A stretch of DNA of 64,000 nt, taken from positions 11,057,155 through 11,121,154 of the forward strand of contig NC_134033.1 of assembly GCF_964204645.1 (NCBI RefSeq), given 5' to 3'. Below are positions 12,220 to 23,660 of this stretch, piece by piece. The position numbers and the translations under genes were made by a program. The stretch is from Tubulanus polymorphus (Eukaryota > Nemertea > Palaeonemertea > Tubulaniformes > Tubulanidae). The notes under the pieces are model-generated. The model saw nothing but the letters and a program-made list of their open reading frames with translations, made no database searches and had not been told where the DNA came from. Within the stretch, counting starts at the first letter, position 1, and every line of letters begins with the position of its first letter.

Positions 12220-13041
12220 ACATAATAACTATTGAAGATGTGAATAATTGTCATCGATGAAATAAAAAATCAGTACCATGAAAAAAAACGCTTTTCGTTA
12301 TATACGTACATTGTGCGGTACCGGGAATAGTAATCAATAAATACCTTTGCAATTAGATTCTTATTCGCTATTCAATATATAACAAAAAAACTATTCAAGC
12401 TCTAAAAATGAATACAAATCACGATATCGTGGATCAACGGATACTAAAAATACGAATTCAAACCATAGAATAGATCTCAATGACATTAAGAACAGACTCT
12501 GAACATATCGATATTGTATAATGGAATACTCTGGGATTTATCTGAATAAAAGTCGTTGCGGAAATAAAGTGTTTGATTTTGATTATTTATGTTGGAGCGG
12601 GAGTGAGGATTCATGAGAGAGATCTGATGCCGGTTCAATAGTCATGGCTTACACTTAACACTTGACTAAAGAACATCATCTTATAGTTCTATAGCCAATC
12701 TAACAACTACTGCAACCCCTGCGCACCCCCTGTACTCGCCTTGGCGAACACCCTGTATCCACCCCCGCGAACACCCTGTATCCACCTCCGCGCATCCTCT
12801 GTTCCCACCCTGGCGAACCCCCTGTATCCGCCCCGCGCATCCCCTGTACCCGCCTTGGCGAACCACTTGTATCCGACACTGCGATCGAATGAATGAATGA
12901 ATGAATATTTTATTCTCAAGTGTAATTTACAGCACAAAGTTTACAAAATGCAGGATACGAATTACAGCAAATAGTTTTAGAAGTGCAAGAGAACATATTA
13001 CTAAGCTATAGAAACAGTGAAGAGGCTTCGTATGAATCGAG
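12220..13041. other. Intergenic with GC-rich minisatellite
   Basis: 3' UTR of the ShK gene on the left, then AT-rich sequence, the minisatellite at 12712-12862, a short gaatgaat run near 12885, and the 3' flank of the CUB-PLAT gene. Part of 12628-12710 resembles the palindromic element at 55688-55828 (shared catagtcatggctta and tatagttctatag). Confidence 0.5.
12712..12862. repeat. GC-rich minisatellite of about 30 bp
   Basis: About five diverged copies of a unit containing ccctgtatccgccttggcgaac. The unit length gives open frames on the minus strand that are not genes. Confidence 0.8.
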
Positions 13042-14324
13042 TTAAACAAGTATTTGCTCATTAATCCTGCAAATAGTTTTGAATGAGTCAGTCCGATTGC
13101 AAGGGTAAACGTGCGACTTCCGGTTACCACCGAAAGCTCCCGTGATATTTACCTGCAATTCAAATAGATTATGTTTCAATCGATTATTCTATTCTCTCAT
13201 TGAGCACGGGAATAAAATAGTCTGGAAAATATGTTAAAAGGCTTTTAAAAAATGATACCTTGTTTCTCCGCTCTGCTGAGCATAAAAGTTGACCCGGCCG
13301 GCCGCCTATCTACCCTATACATAACTTTTTTTTTTAAATCGTGATCAATTTTACCATAACAGACCCGGCCGCTATAGAAATGAACTGTTTGCAAATTTTA
13401 TCATATTTTTCAAAAATGACCCGGCCGCTGCGGAGAAACAAGGTATCATTTCTGTTTAGCCTAAACTACCTGAATAACCTCTAACAGCGAGCCGTATTTC
13501 GTCTTCAGTTTGACTAGATTTGGTTTCGGCAGCACGTTCACCGGAAGCATTACGCGATTGGTCGTGTTAGACGACGGTTTAAACCCATGTTCCAGTAGCT
13601 GGTACGGCGAGGTTACACTCGAGTTACCGACGCTGATGTAGACATTTGACTTGGTTCCATGTTTGCCCGTATAAACTGTGACGTCCCACGTCACGGCTTA
13701 TAAATGTGTTTTGAAAAGGAAAATCGAAGTGTTTACTTGATGTTTTAGAACTTCATATTATTTATTATCTCATTCCATCAAATATTTAGATAATAATTTA
13801 TTTTTCATTTAACTTACATTTCCATGAATAATGACAATAAAGAAAAAATGAAGTTAAATGAAGGTTACAGTGAGAGCCTTATGGGCTGTACAGGTCACTG
13901 CACCTAGGTGCCTAGAGTGCAGGGGTACGATACGATATACCAAAATGGTGACACATCGAGGGTGACAAGATGTGGATGACTAGGGTAAGCTATAGAACCA
14001 GGCGCCTCAACCGGGTCTCACCTTTCACAAATCTCCAGTTCAATTTAAAACCAGAATAGAAATTGTTGACGATATCTGATCGAAATTGAATCGTGACATC
14101 GCCAACATGTAGAGATCGACCGGGAGCCGTTTTACCGCAGAAAATTCCAGCACCTGGAATTCAGATTGTTCGAGTCCGTTAAAAGCAGTAGTCAGTGCAG
14201 GGATACATACTGCGCATCTAATGTGGATAAGGTTAATTAACATAACGGATGACGTCACTCCTTGATGTAAATCTATTCGATTCTAGATTCGTAGAGTAGC
14301 TGGGTTAAACAACGATACTATGTG

Positions 14325-14460
14325 TAAGTATTTTATTTGACGCATGAGTTTTCGCCACTAATATATAGAAGCTTCATCAGGTAAATGAGTGATGAAGATA
14401 CTATACATCAGTAACGAAAACTCATGCGTCAAATAAACTAGTTTTAACCTAATAAAATAC
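14325..14460. mobile_element. Foldback element copy A (CUB-PLAT intron)
   Basis: Arms tttatttgacgcatgagttt and its inverse aactcatgcgtcaaataaa enclose a loop with an inner hairpin (cttcatcaggtaaatgagtgatgaag). A second copy lies at 16288-16432. Confidence 0.8.
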
Positions 14461-15041
14461 TATTTGTTTTGTTGTATTTATTCCATGTGTTTACCGTCAC
14501 TACTGCTTATGATCAACATGTCATAGCAGCCGCTGCCACGAGGCTTCGACTCCATAGAAAATCTTTTTTCAAACCAGATTTAAACTACCTAAAACACGAA
14601 TTCGGAAGTGTATATATTACGTATATGTTCAAGGAGGAAAGTAGAAATATTATGCTTTATTATAGAAAAACTTCACACGTTCACACACATTTACAAGCAA
14701 ATTGTACTTGCTCTTTTTTTCGGTGGAAACTATGGATTTTAGGCCGCCACACATTATAAGCTGGTCCACATATATTGTGGTTGCGCCATTGTGACTAATT
14801 ACCATATTTTCCGATGGTACAATTTTCCATTTACAGTCGCGGTATTGACCATAAGCCTTCGGATAGTTAGGAGTAGCGATACTGCCAGTTGTACGATTTA
14901 GTATTCTAGGCGATTCATTACATGTCGTATCAACTTCAAAATACAAAACGATCACCAATGGAAAGTTAACAACAGAATTATTTAGTGGTTGCTGAAGTGA
15001 AACGATGGAACCATTTACTGATTCTGTGGTTCAGTTAGAAT

Positions 15042-15220
15042 TACAGACAAATCCGCTTTATCCGGATCGGCTTCATAGGGATTTTGGTTTAATCCGTACA
15101 ATATTCGCAGCCCATCTTTTCATTAATATGCAAGAGAATTACTTTGAATCCGGATTTCCCGTAAACCTGCTGGATTTTTTGTTGGTGCCAAATGATCCGA
15201 ATTAAGCGGATTCTACTGTA
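15042..15220. mobile_element. Foldback element with pogo-like ends
   Basis: Ends tacagacaaatccgctttat and attaagcggattctactgta form imperfect inverted repeats; the interior contains repeated ccggat motifs. It lies between exons 14803-14933 and 15339-15473 of the CUB-PLAT gene. A related copy is at 52445-52600. Confidence 0.6.
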
Positions 15221-16287
15221 TTTCATTCACAACGCTTAACCCTGTAGCCGAATCCAAATTGGTTTTTTTTAAAATCTATTTGGGGTAATTTTTCTCTTAT
15301 TGATTCCACAGTGATTATCTGTTAAGCGTGCTACGTACATTGATGTCGTCTCCAATCAAGTTTGAATCCGGCGTATCGTTCTTGCAAGAAAATATCAGTA
15401 GTGAATTCGATAGTGACGTCACCGTAATGGGTGTCTGGCCCACGCGCATCTTTGCCGCAATATCTAGTACTACCTGCAATAAACTCAATATCCGAAACAT
15501 CTCACAATCGTCCACACACTGTTACTCGAATATTTCAATCCTTAATTGATTTTTTAGTCGTTGAACTACAATAACTAATTATCCATCATCAAATCAGGAC
15601 AGAAAATATGAAATATAAAGAGGTCGGAAGAGCGTTGCGGCCATGCGAGATTTTTTCAAGGCGAAATTTCGACTTTAAAACTCGAAATTTCCAACGAAAA
15701 AAGGGTATTTCAGTGGAGCAACTGAATTATTTTCAAATCTATCTTAGCTTCCATTCGATGTTCTCTAGATGTTTGGTTTTCAGCTTTTGTTATTTTTCTG
15801 ATTAATCACATGTTAAACCTTACCGGCCATACTGCGTATGATCAATTTATCTAAGCAATGATCGTCTAACTCGAATTTTGGGTCAAACGACACACGAATG
15901 ACCTGAAAATACATCAATAACAATACTTTACTGGACATTACGCGCACAATGCTTATACCTAGGTCTCACAAAAAAATTCAGGTGGAAATCAGTAATTTAA
16001 ACAGTCAATAAATCTTTTTAAGCGTTTTACAATAACACATGTACCGAGTTGTTTGGCTGGATGATGATCCATTTACACTTCACACCTCTCCCATAGGGAT
16101 TGGGAAAGTTTGGGCTGGTGATACTACCTGATGTACCATTCAATGTTCTGCCATATCTACTGCACGTGGAGTCAACTTAAAATCGAAAATAACAATATAT
16201 TCATTTTCAAATTCAATTATCAATTCCTTCGTAATTTCAAGATTCGATCTGTGTTAACCGGGTTTAGAATCAATACAATAAAACGAG

Positions 16288-16432
16288 TAGCACTACTTTT
16301 ACTAGTTTATCTGATGCACGAGTTTTCGCTACTAATGCACAGTAGCTTCATCAGGTAAATGAGTGATGAAGATACTGTAAATCAGTAACGACAACTCGTG
16401 CGTCAAATAAACTAGTTTTAACCTATACAGTA
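16288..16432. mobile_element. Foldback element copy B (CUB-PLAT intron)
   Basis: Same family as 14325-14460: arms around gatgcacgagttttcgctac and gtaacgacaactcgtgcgtc, same inner hairpin and same tail (actagttttaacctata). Two copies in introns of one gene. Confidence 0.8.
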
Positions 16433-17858
16433 CTATCCGTCTCGTTGTATTTGTGATTTATTTACTTATGCTTTCAAATTAGTGTGTTGTGATTTACCTT
16501 TCAACAGCTTCCAATTGAATCTAAATTCGGGGATGTGGTTCGACGATTTAAACAAGATTATCCTCACATCACCAGACAACATTCGTGGACCGGGAAGTGC
16601 TTCTTCTTCGCAAGCGCCCATTCCTTATGAATAGAAATATCTAAACTAGCAACCCCTTAGGGGTCATATTAGGCAATGCAATTCAATAAAGATTTATTGC
16701 TTCTGAGAAACACAAACCGAGCACTAAACTGGGAGTTTGATGGTTTATTGGTGTGAACACGACTCGGCTCGTTATATGTCAACCCCGCGCACGGAGCAAT
16801 TGTTTTAAACTTCGCCGTCTTTCTTTCAAAACCCGCACTCCGAGAAAATTGATGGCTAAATGTTATAATTTTTCAGTCCTTTTGAATAAAAGGTTAAACA
16901 AAATACAGAATTTTCACCAAAAATACTGAAATGATCCAGTCGCCCCCTACCGGATCGTGGAGCGCTACAGATCGATAATATTTACCACGTGAAATCACCA
17001 GTACATTTTTTACGTTGCAATAACCGTAGTCCATTTCTGGATGCAATCTCGAGCCAAACGATTTTTCAATTACAATTATCTAAATGAAAATTTCATTATA
17101 GGAATAATGTTGTGTCATACAGTGTAAATGCCGGGTATGGAATATCTTTTTACAGTTTATTTGTTATGTGCTTAATTTAACACAGAAAATGAGGTTTATT
17201 CGATTTGGCCTTAAAGCCGCGACATATTCCATCATTTATAGAACTATTTCTGTTAGAATATTGACGCATATGAATGAAATTTACCGTGTTTTTCGGCGGG
17301 ATAATTTTCCACGTACACGTCGATTTATTGACTAAGTTGTGCGGATTGACGATGCTGCCTGATGTACCGCTCTGTAGCCTGGGTGTTGTATCACTTCACG
17401 TCGAGTCAATGTTCTCCTCCTCAGCTGCTGCTGATGATACTATGTTCATATAAGATTATCAAACAGAATAGCTGAAAACAATCTTCATTTCAAACTCTGT
17501 AGTACATTATATTCCGATCAGGCCTAACTGCACGTCTTAAATAACTATAAACAGGGGTTGATCCAGATATTGGAACAGAGGCCCCGGTAGGTATGTAATG
17601 TAAGAGAATGTGACGGTCCACATAGAAATCCCATAATTTATGAAATGTGATTTTGAATAAAGAATCCTTTATCTGACGAGAATCGAGCGAAATTGTTATA
17701 AACTTTTGAAAACAGACGAAATCAATTTTGGGATTTGATTTTACCAGCTTTGAACGTTTGAAATACTTAATTCACCTTCCATATCAAGGTAACTTACCTT
17801 GATTTAACGAATTGCACACAAGTAGAAGAACAGTCGCAATACAACTTACACCATTCAT

Positions 17859-18721
17859 CGTGACGCCCGGGTAATATATGTTTATATCGAAATGACAGAA
17901 ATGAGACTAAAATAATTGACGTTCAATTTGCTGATCTACGATAAACCTAGTTTCATGATGAAACAGACATTTTATAGAAAATGCGTGACGTGTAAAATAG
18001 AGATGGTTGCATAGATATAGGATAACCGGAGCAGATCCAATTCCAGAATAAAGTCAGAAAAAAATGTGAATAACATATTTTCTAGGAGTTCGTAATCTAA
18101 CAGGTCCCAGAATGCCTTGTTAAATACAAGGAAAATTAGTCATTTTTCAAAATTTTCAAACTCCCCTTTAATGAGCCTCGCCGCAGGTAAGTTGAGGCGA
18201 GGCTCATTAAAGGGGAGTTTGAAAAATTTGAAAAATGAGGCAGCTCTCCAGGCAGCTCTTCGTTCATTCATATACAAAATACATGGCTACACTTTCTAAA
18301 TGCTTTCTGAAAATTCTTAATCCGAAACTAATACGATAATAGAGCCAACAAAGCCACTAAATAGTGTTTGATTGACAAGATAAAACCATTATATACAGGT
18401 AGGTTATAAACCTCAGGTGCTCGGATTATTTATTGAGGAACAAAAATATAACAAAATCTGTCCATATATCTAAAGTATTTGAATTGCGCGTGGATTGTCT
18501 CCAGCTTATCGACATTCTGATCGAGGAACTGCATGAACCACGGGCGATATCTCAACTTATCACGAAAGTCTGTGGTTGTTAACCTCAGCTGTGACCGGGT
18601 TGTGGTGAGTTGAACTCCCACAACGTCCTCGGTATAAAGTTTCAATACAGATATCATTTAGTTGGTATCATTCTTTTGCATCGTCTCTAAAGATTATTGT
18701 GTCTGACCAGCGGAGCTGAAG
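17859..18721. other. Intergenic between divergent genes; hairpin
   Basis: Shared upstream region of the CUB-PLAT gene (minus) and the PLA2-like gene (plus), about 860 bp. It contains the long hairpin at 18139-18237. No exon is supported. An acceptor-like gtctgaccag ends at 18711, eleven bases before the PLA2-like ATG. Confidence 0.5.
18139..18237. repeat. Near-perfect long hairpin
   Basis: Arms of about 40 bp (left containing cccctttaatgagcctcgcc, right its inverse) with a short loop holding gcaggtaagttga. A small snap-back element or a very young inverted duplication. Confidence 0.85.
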
Positions 18722-21194
18722 ATGAGACCTATGATTATCATTCTGGTAGCTATAACGGCGTTATTCGTAGGTAAGCAGCTATTTTTGGCTTCATATTCTG
18801 TGGGAATTCGCCAGGAAAAGGTTCTGAGAAAATTCCTTCAAAATCGTTTATCTTCAATCTGAGGTCGGGTCCTCGAGCGGTACTCAGAAATATATCAGCG
18901 AACGTAATTTCGAGTATTTTCTCTTACAGTCTTGTGTAATATATTGGATATTTGGATCAAGAAATAAATATGAGGAAACGTGAGAATGCTTTTCCATGCA
19001 TTATGATTTACAAGGTTTTCTTCGTAGGCTTAATTACCTCATGGCGGACGCAGGCGGTAGAACCGTAGTCACGTGCTACAGCCGCGAACATTTAGTGTCC
19101 TTTGTTATTTTCACGTTTTTAGTCGTCCCTGTAAATCCCAAAAGTAGAAAAAATTGCACATTTTTACAAGACGAGGCAGATAATTTTGGGCGCATTCAGT
19201 CGTCAGTCGTCAATCAATTCCGAAAAACGAGAAATGGAACATTTAGTCGTCTCTATATCCCAAAAGTAGAAAAGGGAAAATGTTTACAAGTATTTGTATA
19301 CAAGTATTACTCAGCGGTCAGGTTGGATTCGCCCAGGTTGGAATGTCCCACAAGAAGATAAATTTACAAATCAATAAATTTATTGAGGTCACAAAGTTTC
19401 GGTTACCTCAGCCATCATCAGGTGGAACGCTGCTTAATCAAAATGACAATAGAATTTGTTCTCGATAAATTCCGAGCATCTGTCGGAGGATAAAATCCTA
19501 TCTAAAAAACAATCATGTGATTAATGTTAATGTCAACTACAACTGTAGTGTTTGTCCTTTATCAAACGCCCGAGTGGTGAAACAGACACCTGTAGGTGAC
19601 ACTATCAAACTATTATTGAACTATTGTTTCATTTAGGAAAAATCCCTTATTATAAACCTTTGAATCCTACAATGGTGAATCTTACACCCATTCTAGTCTT
19701 CATGAGTACCACAATGTAAGAACGAATCTAAAAAGTTTATTTAGAAATTAGAAATATTTCTGGTGTTTGATATCCTTCGTTCTTACATTACGGATATTGT
19801 GACGCATTCTAATCTTCGATTAGATGGGTTTTCAATACATATTGGTTATGTCATTATCAAAGATTCAAGTGCCCCTACATTTCAAGTGCCCCATGTTTGT
19901 CTTATGTCTACGATAATCGATGTTCGGTTTTTTTGTTGTTGTTGTTGTAGATGTTCACGGATTGTCGAGTCTCTCCGATTTGGCTGATTATAAGAACTGG
20001 TGTGGAGCCAGTAACTCGGGTTTGATAGAGGGTGACTCGTCAGACGGCTGTTGTAGCTGCTCTGATTCTGAACAGCAATGCAGGTTATATACCGAATGCT
20101 TTTCACTTCAATTTTGGTTGTGGCCAAATCATTTTTCTTTTTCCCCACTTAAAAAGTAATTGTTTGTCATGATAGAAGTGCAACAAGTCCGAAAGTGGTC
20201 TTGAATCAAAGCCTTTACTATATATTCCTCAGTTCTTTTGCATCTAGTTCCACCAGCACTTAAAATGCTTTTAACATGCAATATCAGAGGGTGCGTCCAA
20301 GGGGACTTATGCGACTCAATTTTTGGAGTTCCCTCTTTCGTTTAGGAAAGTAAGTGCATTTCAATGTCGGAGTGTTTCTAATATCGCATTCTTGGACATC
20401 TAAGTACACCGTTTGGGATGCGACAAGTTCTTTAGATTCTATCCTTGGAGCTAGAATCTTGAAAATTGAAATATGCATAAATTCTAACATGTATATTTTT
20501 AGACAATGTTTAAAACCTGCTGACGATTTGGATGACGCCTGCCTGAAACACGATAAGTGTGTTCATTGTAAGAAAAGGTAAGATGAAAAAATTAATTCCT
20601 CGTTTTTGCAATGCGTGAACTAACGACGTTTTGCTTGTGCACGTGGATAAAAATCAAATACTTTTTTCATGTGAAAATCACTCGTGCTTTTTGTCTATGG
20701 TTTTTTGCATAACAGTCAAAAACTGTAATTATATATTCATTCTTTAACGTTTTCGTCTAGTGGAAAAAAAATTGAAATATGAACAAAAAATAACCCCTGT
20801 GAAGCTGGCTCCCGGTTCCCGGTTCCCGATTCAAAAACATTTTGAATCGGGAGCCGAATCGGGAACCGGGAACCAGTAGCCGGCTACCGGTTCGGCTCCT
20901 GATTCAAAATGTTTTTGAATCGGGAGCCGAATCGGGAACCGGGAACCGGGAGCCAGCTTCACAGGGGTCAAAAATATGATTTTTTCCAGTGGTATCGAAA
21001 ACATCCATTTTTGTGAGTGTGAAAGGCTGATTTATAAAGAAGCGAAGAAATCCCAATGTTCCACAGCGCACTGTGTCGCATATAGAACCAGCGTTATCTT
21101 ACTGTTCGGGAATTATCCCTGTCTCTGCAAGAAGAGCTTCTTCGGCATTCCTTATACAATACTGGCGCTGAATTTCAAAAAATGCTATTCATAA
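18722..21194 (+). CDS. Secreted phospholipase A2-like protein, four exons
   Basis: Exons 18722-18770, 19951-20083, 20503-20577 and 20990-21194 join in phase to 153 codons plus stop. Exon 1 is a signal peptide (MRPMIIILVAITALFV). Exon 2 has a Trp-Cys-Gly segment followed by a Gly, like a calcium-loop region, and a Cys-Cys-x-Cys cluster. Exon 3 carries DACLKHDKC, the sPLA2 active-site layout with the catalytic His-Asp pair. Exon 4 adds seven cysteines and a hydrophobic C-terminal region. The family hydrolyses the sn-2 ester of phospholipids outside the cell, with calcium. Which sPLA2 group it belongs to is uncertain: the CxxHDxC core lacks the double Cys of groups I/II and is closer to conodipine-like or other invertebrate forms. 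sPLA2s include venom and digestive enzymes; neither role is proved here. AATAAA at 21199 lies only four bases after the stop, so the 3' UTR is very short. Confidence 0.75.
20793..20968. mobile_element. Long palindromic element just before the last PLA2-like exon
   Basis: A 176-bp palindrome: acccctgtgaagctggctcc at the left end and its exact inverse at the right, with interior tandem and inverted copies of gaatcgggaaccgggaacc. It ends about 20 bp before the acceptor of exon 20990. Confidence 0.85.
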
Positions 21195-21337
21195 TTAGAA
21201 TAAATGTAGAAAGTTACAATACTCAATCCTGCATTGAAAAATATATAGTAGATCTATTGTAGATTATGACCTTTGTCGATTGTCTGATGTCTAAAGTTGT
21301 GGCAAGGTTGGATATTCACGGTAATCGCTACTACCCC

Positions 21338-21446
21338 TAGTTCACGCTAGTTACCCGCTACTACCCCTAGTTCACGCTAGTTACCCGCTACTACTCCTAA
21401 TTCACGCTAGTTACCCGTTACTACTCCTAGTTCACGCTAGTTTCCC
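21338..21446 (+). repeat. 28-bp minisatellite, four copies
   Basis: Units of the form ctactacccctagttcacgctagttacccg; the last is slightly diverged. Confidence 0.85.
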
Positions 21447-23179
21447 GATTCTGAACTCCGGACTCAGTAACCCGATGATGACATCGGCTTCAAAAATGCT
21501 TGTTTCCGCGCTGAGGCCACACACACACACCGAAAATATCGAAGAAGAAGATAAGAAAAACGCTATTCATTCTATTTTCGTATGGTATATTTTATTTGAT
21601 AATCTGAACGCTATAATGAAACAATCACTTTTTTCACTGGAGCCATGCGTACGGTACGCTCTCTATGGATCGCACTCCGGCATATTGGCAAAAAAACACT
21701 TGATAAAACACTTTTTCAATAGAAAATTTGTTCCGAGTTAAATAAAGCTTCTGAATAAGAGCTATGTTTTAGATAACGGCATATTACTAGTTGGTAAAAA
21801 ATATTTTTTTAAGTACGTGTGATGAGATTCGTGATTTATAGTAAATCTCCAAGCAGAGGCGGCATTATTACTAGAAAGATCACTGTTCAAATGAGATTAT
21901 TATACATATCATAATCCAGGAGTTTAAATATGATTATTAAAGCACAATTGAATGATACATGTCGATTAACTGAAGAAACAGTACGACCGACTGTCAAGCG
22001 CTGCCACAAGTATAAATATTCTAAACTAAAAGTTTGCTGGCGCATGAAATAAAGCTGCTCCCGTTCAGAAGAAAACATCAGTGCTGCCATACATGAATAG
22101 GATTCAGTATCTAATTATAATACATATGGTAAACATGTATAGATAAAAAGCCTAGATTGCAAAATTGCCATTATGGTTGTCCAGTAAGTGCACTCAACCG
22201 CGGGTTATCCACCCTCAGTTTTACACCCAGGGAACCCCTATATCCTCTAGTCAACACACGATCTTAACATCTTAACATAAACATCAAGCCAAACTTGTAA
22301 CACACTTGACAGGTATCGTCGGCCTTGAGAATAGGCAAAAACAAATCAAAGGTACATAGACAGCTGTAACAGCACTGACAAATTTGGAATTACATGTATT
22401 TTAGAATGTTGATGATCTTTTAACCTAATTCTATTACTCAAGAAACACAGCGCAGAAAACTCTTCAGTTTAACTACCATCGTAAAACAGGGAACAAAAAA
22501 CATTGTATATGTTAATATTTCAACATCAGGAAAATCCACGATAGCCAATTCTAAACCCCCATCCCTAATAAATAACCAGCATTATTAGCAGCTAAATCAG
22601 ATGGCTAAACCTGTTCCGATATCATACGTAAGAAACTGATCCACGGTGAATTCAGAAGAGACATTCGATTTATAATTGAACGATATAAACGTCATTCATC
22701 CCTTCGCTTGAACGCACCAGTTCCAGAGAAGATCGTCGCCTCAACCAAAAACTCACAACGATACGTACACGGCTAACGTATTATCTTGAATGGTCTGCGG
22801 CAGGCTACATCACGTAGTAAACTCGAACACATTCGTTAATATCAGCAGAAAAAGTTTACACAACTCTTTAGTAACCGGACCCAACAATATAATAGAATCC
22901 CTTTTACAAAACCCTGAATATACGTGCGAGTCGTTCTTACAAAATGGTTTCGTTATGGTTTCTACATATATAGAATTCGACAGTGAATAAGTATCAACAC
23001 GTTCGCTGCCAACTAAGAGATATATCGTAGCTGATCCTTCTTATACATAGTTTGATATTTACACTCTGAAAACTGAGACCAAGATTGCCAGCCAGAAGAG
23101 TACCAGCTATGCCAGCTAACCAGTATTTAAAGCCAATCCGGCCAAATAAGCGCAGAGTCAGGCTAGCAAGCTACCTCTA

Positions 23180-23382
23180 AGACTTTGAAACCGACAATCG
23201 TACTGAGCGTTTCGTCACAAACAACTGTAAGTGTTTCCAGGTCCAGTTCTGTCAAACGGACCAATTCAGACATTCCTTCTTTCCGAGAACAATTATCGAT
23301 TGGAACCACCTAGACAATCATCAAGTTTCAGCAGAAACCGTCGACGCCTTTAAATCGCGCGTCGGCGCTACCACCATCTAAA
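23180..23382 (+). mobile_element. Non-LTR retrotransposon, C-terminal end of the RT ORF (remnant)
   Basis: The plus-strand frame ending at the TAA near 23382 reads HSFFPRTIIDWNHL followed by VDAFKSRVG and a stop after about 35 codons. SFFPRTI-x-x-W-N-x-L with a final F-K-x-R is the usual C-terminal end of jockey/CR1-type LINE ORF2 proteins. Further upstream (about 22600-23180) frames are broken by stops, so this is a decayed 5'-truncated copy. The exact clade and left boundary are unknown. Confidence 0.65.
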
Positions 23383-23562
23383 TTTCAGTCCCTCTCTCTC
23401 TACCGTTGCTGTTGATGCCTTATTGGATTTCTGCAACGTAACAGATGTAGATGTGTGGATGTAGATGCTCTATGGCTGGCAATGTAAACAAACTGCTTTA
23501 TTCTCAATGGCAATGATTAATTTTGAACAATGGCTGACTATGTAATAGCTTTGTAACCTACT

Positions 23563-23660
23563 TCAGTAAACCTCACTTTGCATTTTATTTTCCTATCCTT
23601 TCCTCGGACCAATTTTTCCAATGCAAACATGTCCGACTTAAGCGAGGTTTACTGTAGTAG
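23563..23660. mobile_element. Short TIR element
   Basis: Ends cttcagtaaacctcacttt and ttaagcgaggtttactgtag are inverted copies. About 98 bp, probably a pogo/mariner-type MITE. Confidence 0.6.

Larger units (their letters stand above)
13042..17858 (-). pseudogene. CUB-CUB-CUB-PLAT secreted protein gene with two in-frame stops
   Basis: Twelve minus-strand exons: 17798-17858, 17285-17439, 16986-17079, 16498-16623, 16045-16175, 15824-15902, 15339-15473, 14803-14933, 14495-14588, 14022-14153, 13470-13696, 13042-13152. They keep phase throughout (492 codons). Exon 1 is a signal peptide (MNGVSCIATVLLLVCNS). Each CUB domain is split over three exons with the same boundaries: a GSIxxPN-Y/F-P part with C(K/T)W, a middle part with Cys-Asp-x-Leu-x-Ile, and a CG/PG...W part. 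A PLAT/LH2 domain follows, starting WDVTVYTG. Two stops interrupt it: TGA at 17396-17398, where the other two CUB copies have their first cysteine, and TAA at 14580-14582 in the middle exon of CUB3. I found no alternative acceptor that avoids either in phase. Intact splicing and phase suggest very recent inactivation, an allelic null, or sequence errors. Secreted CUB-PLAT proteins have no fixed function known to me. Confidence 0.8.

Noticed and set aside
12681-12937. Gly/Arg/Cys-rich repeated open frames
   Set aside because: Translations of a GC-rich minisatellite; no upstream exon or signal peptide.
17396-17398. TGA read as selenocysteine in CUB1
   Set aside because: It replaces a Cys, which is suggestive, but the gene has a second stop (TAA at 14580) that Sec cannot explain, and I saw no SECIS-like element.
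21475-21741. 88-codon open frame after the PLA2-like gene
   Set aside because: Its start overlaps the end of a minisatellite and a CA run; no domain and no exon features.
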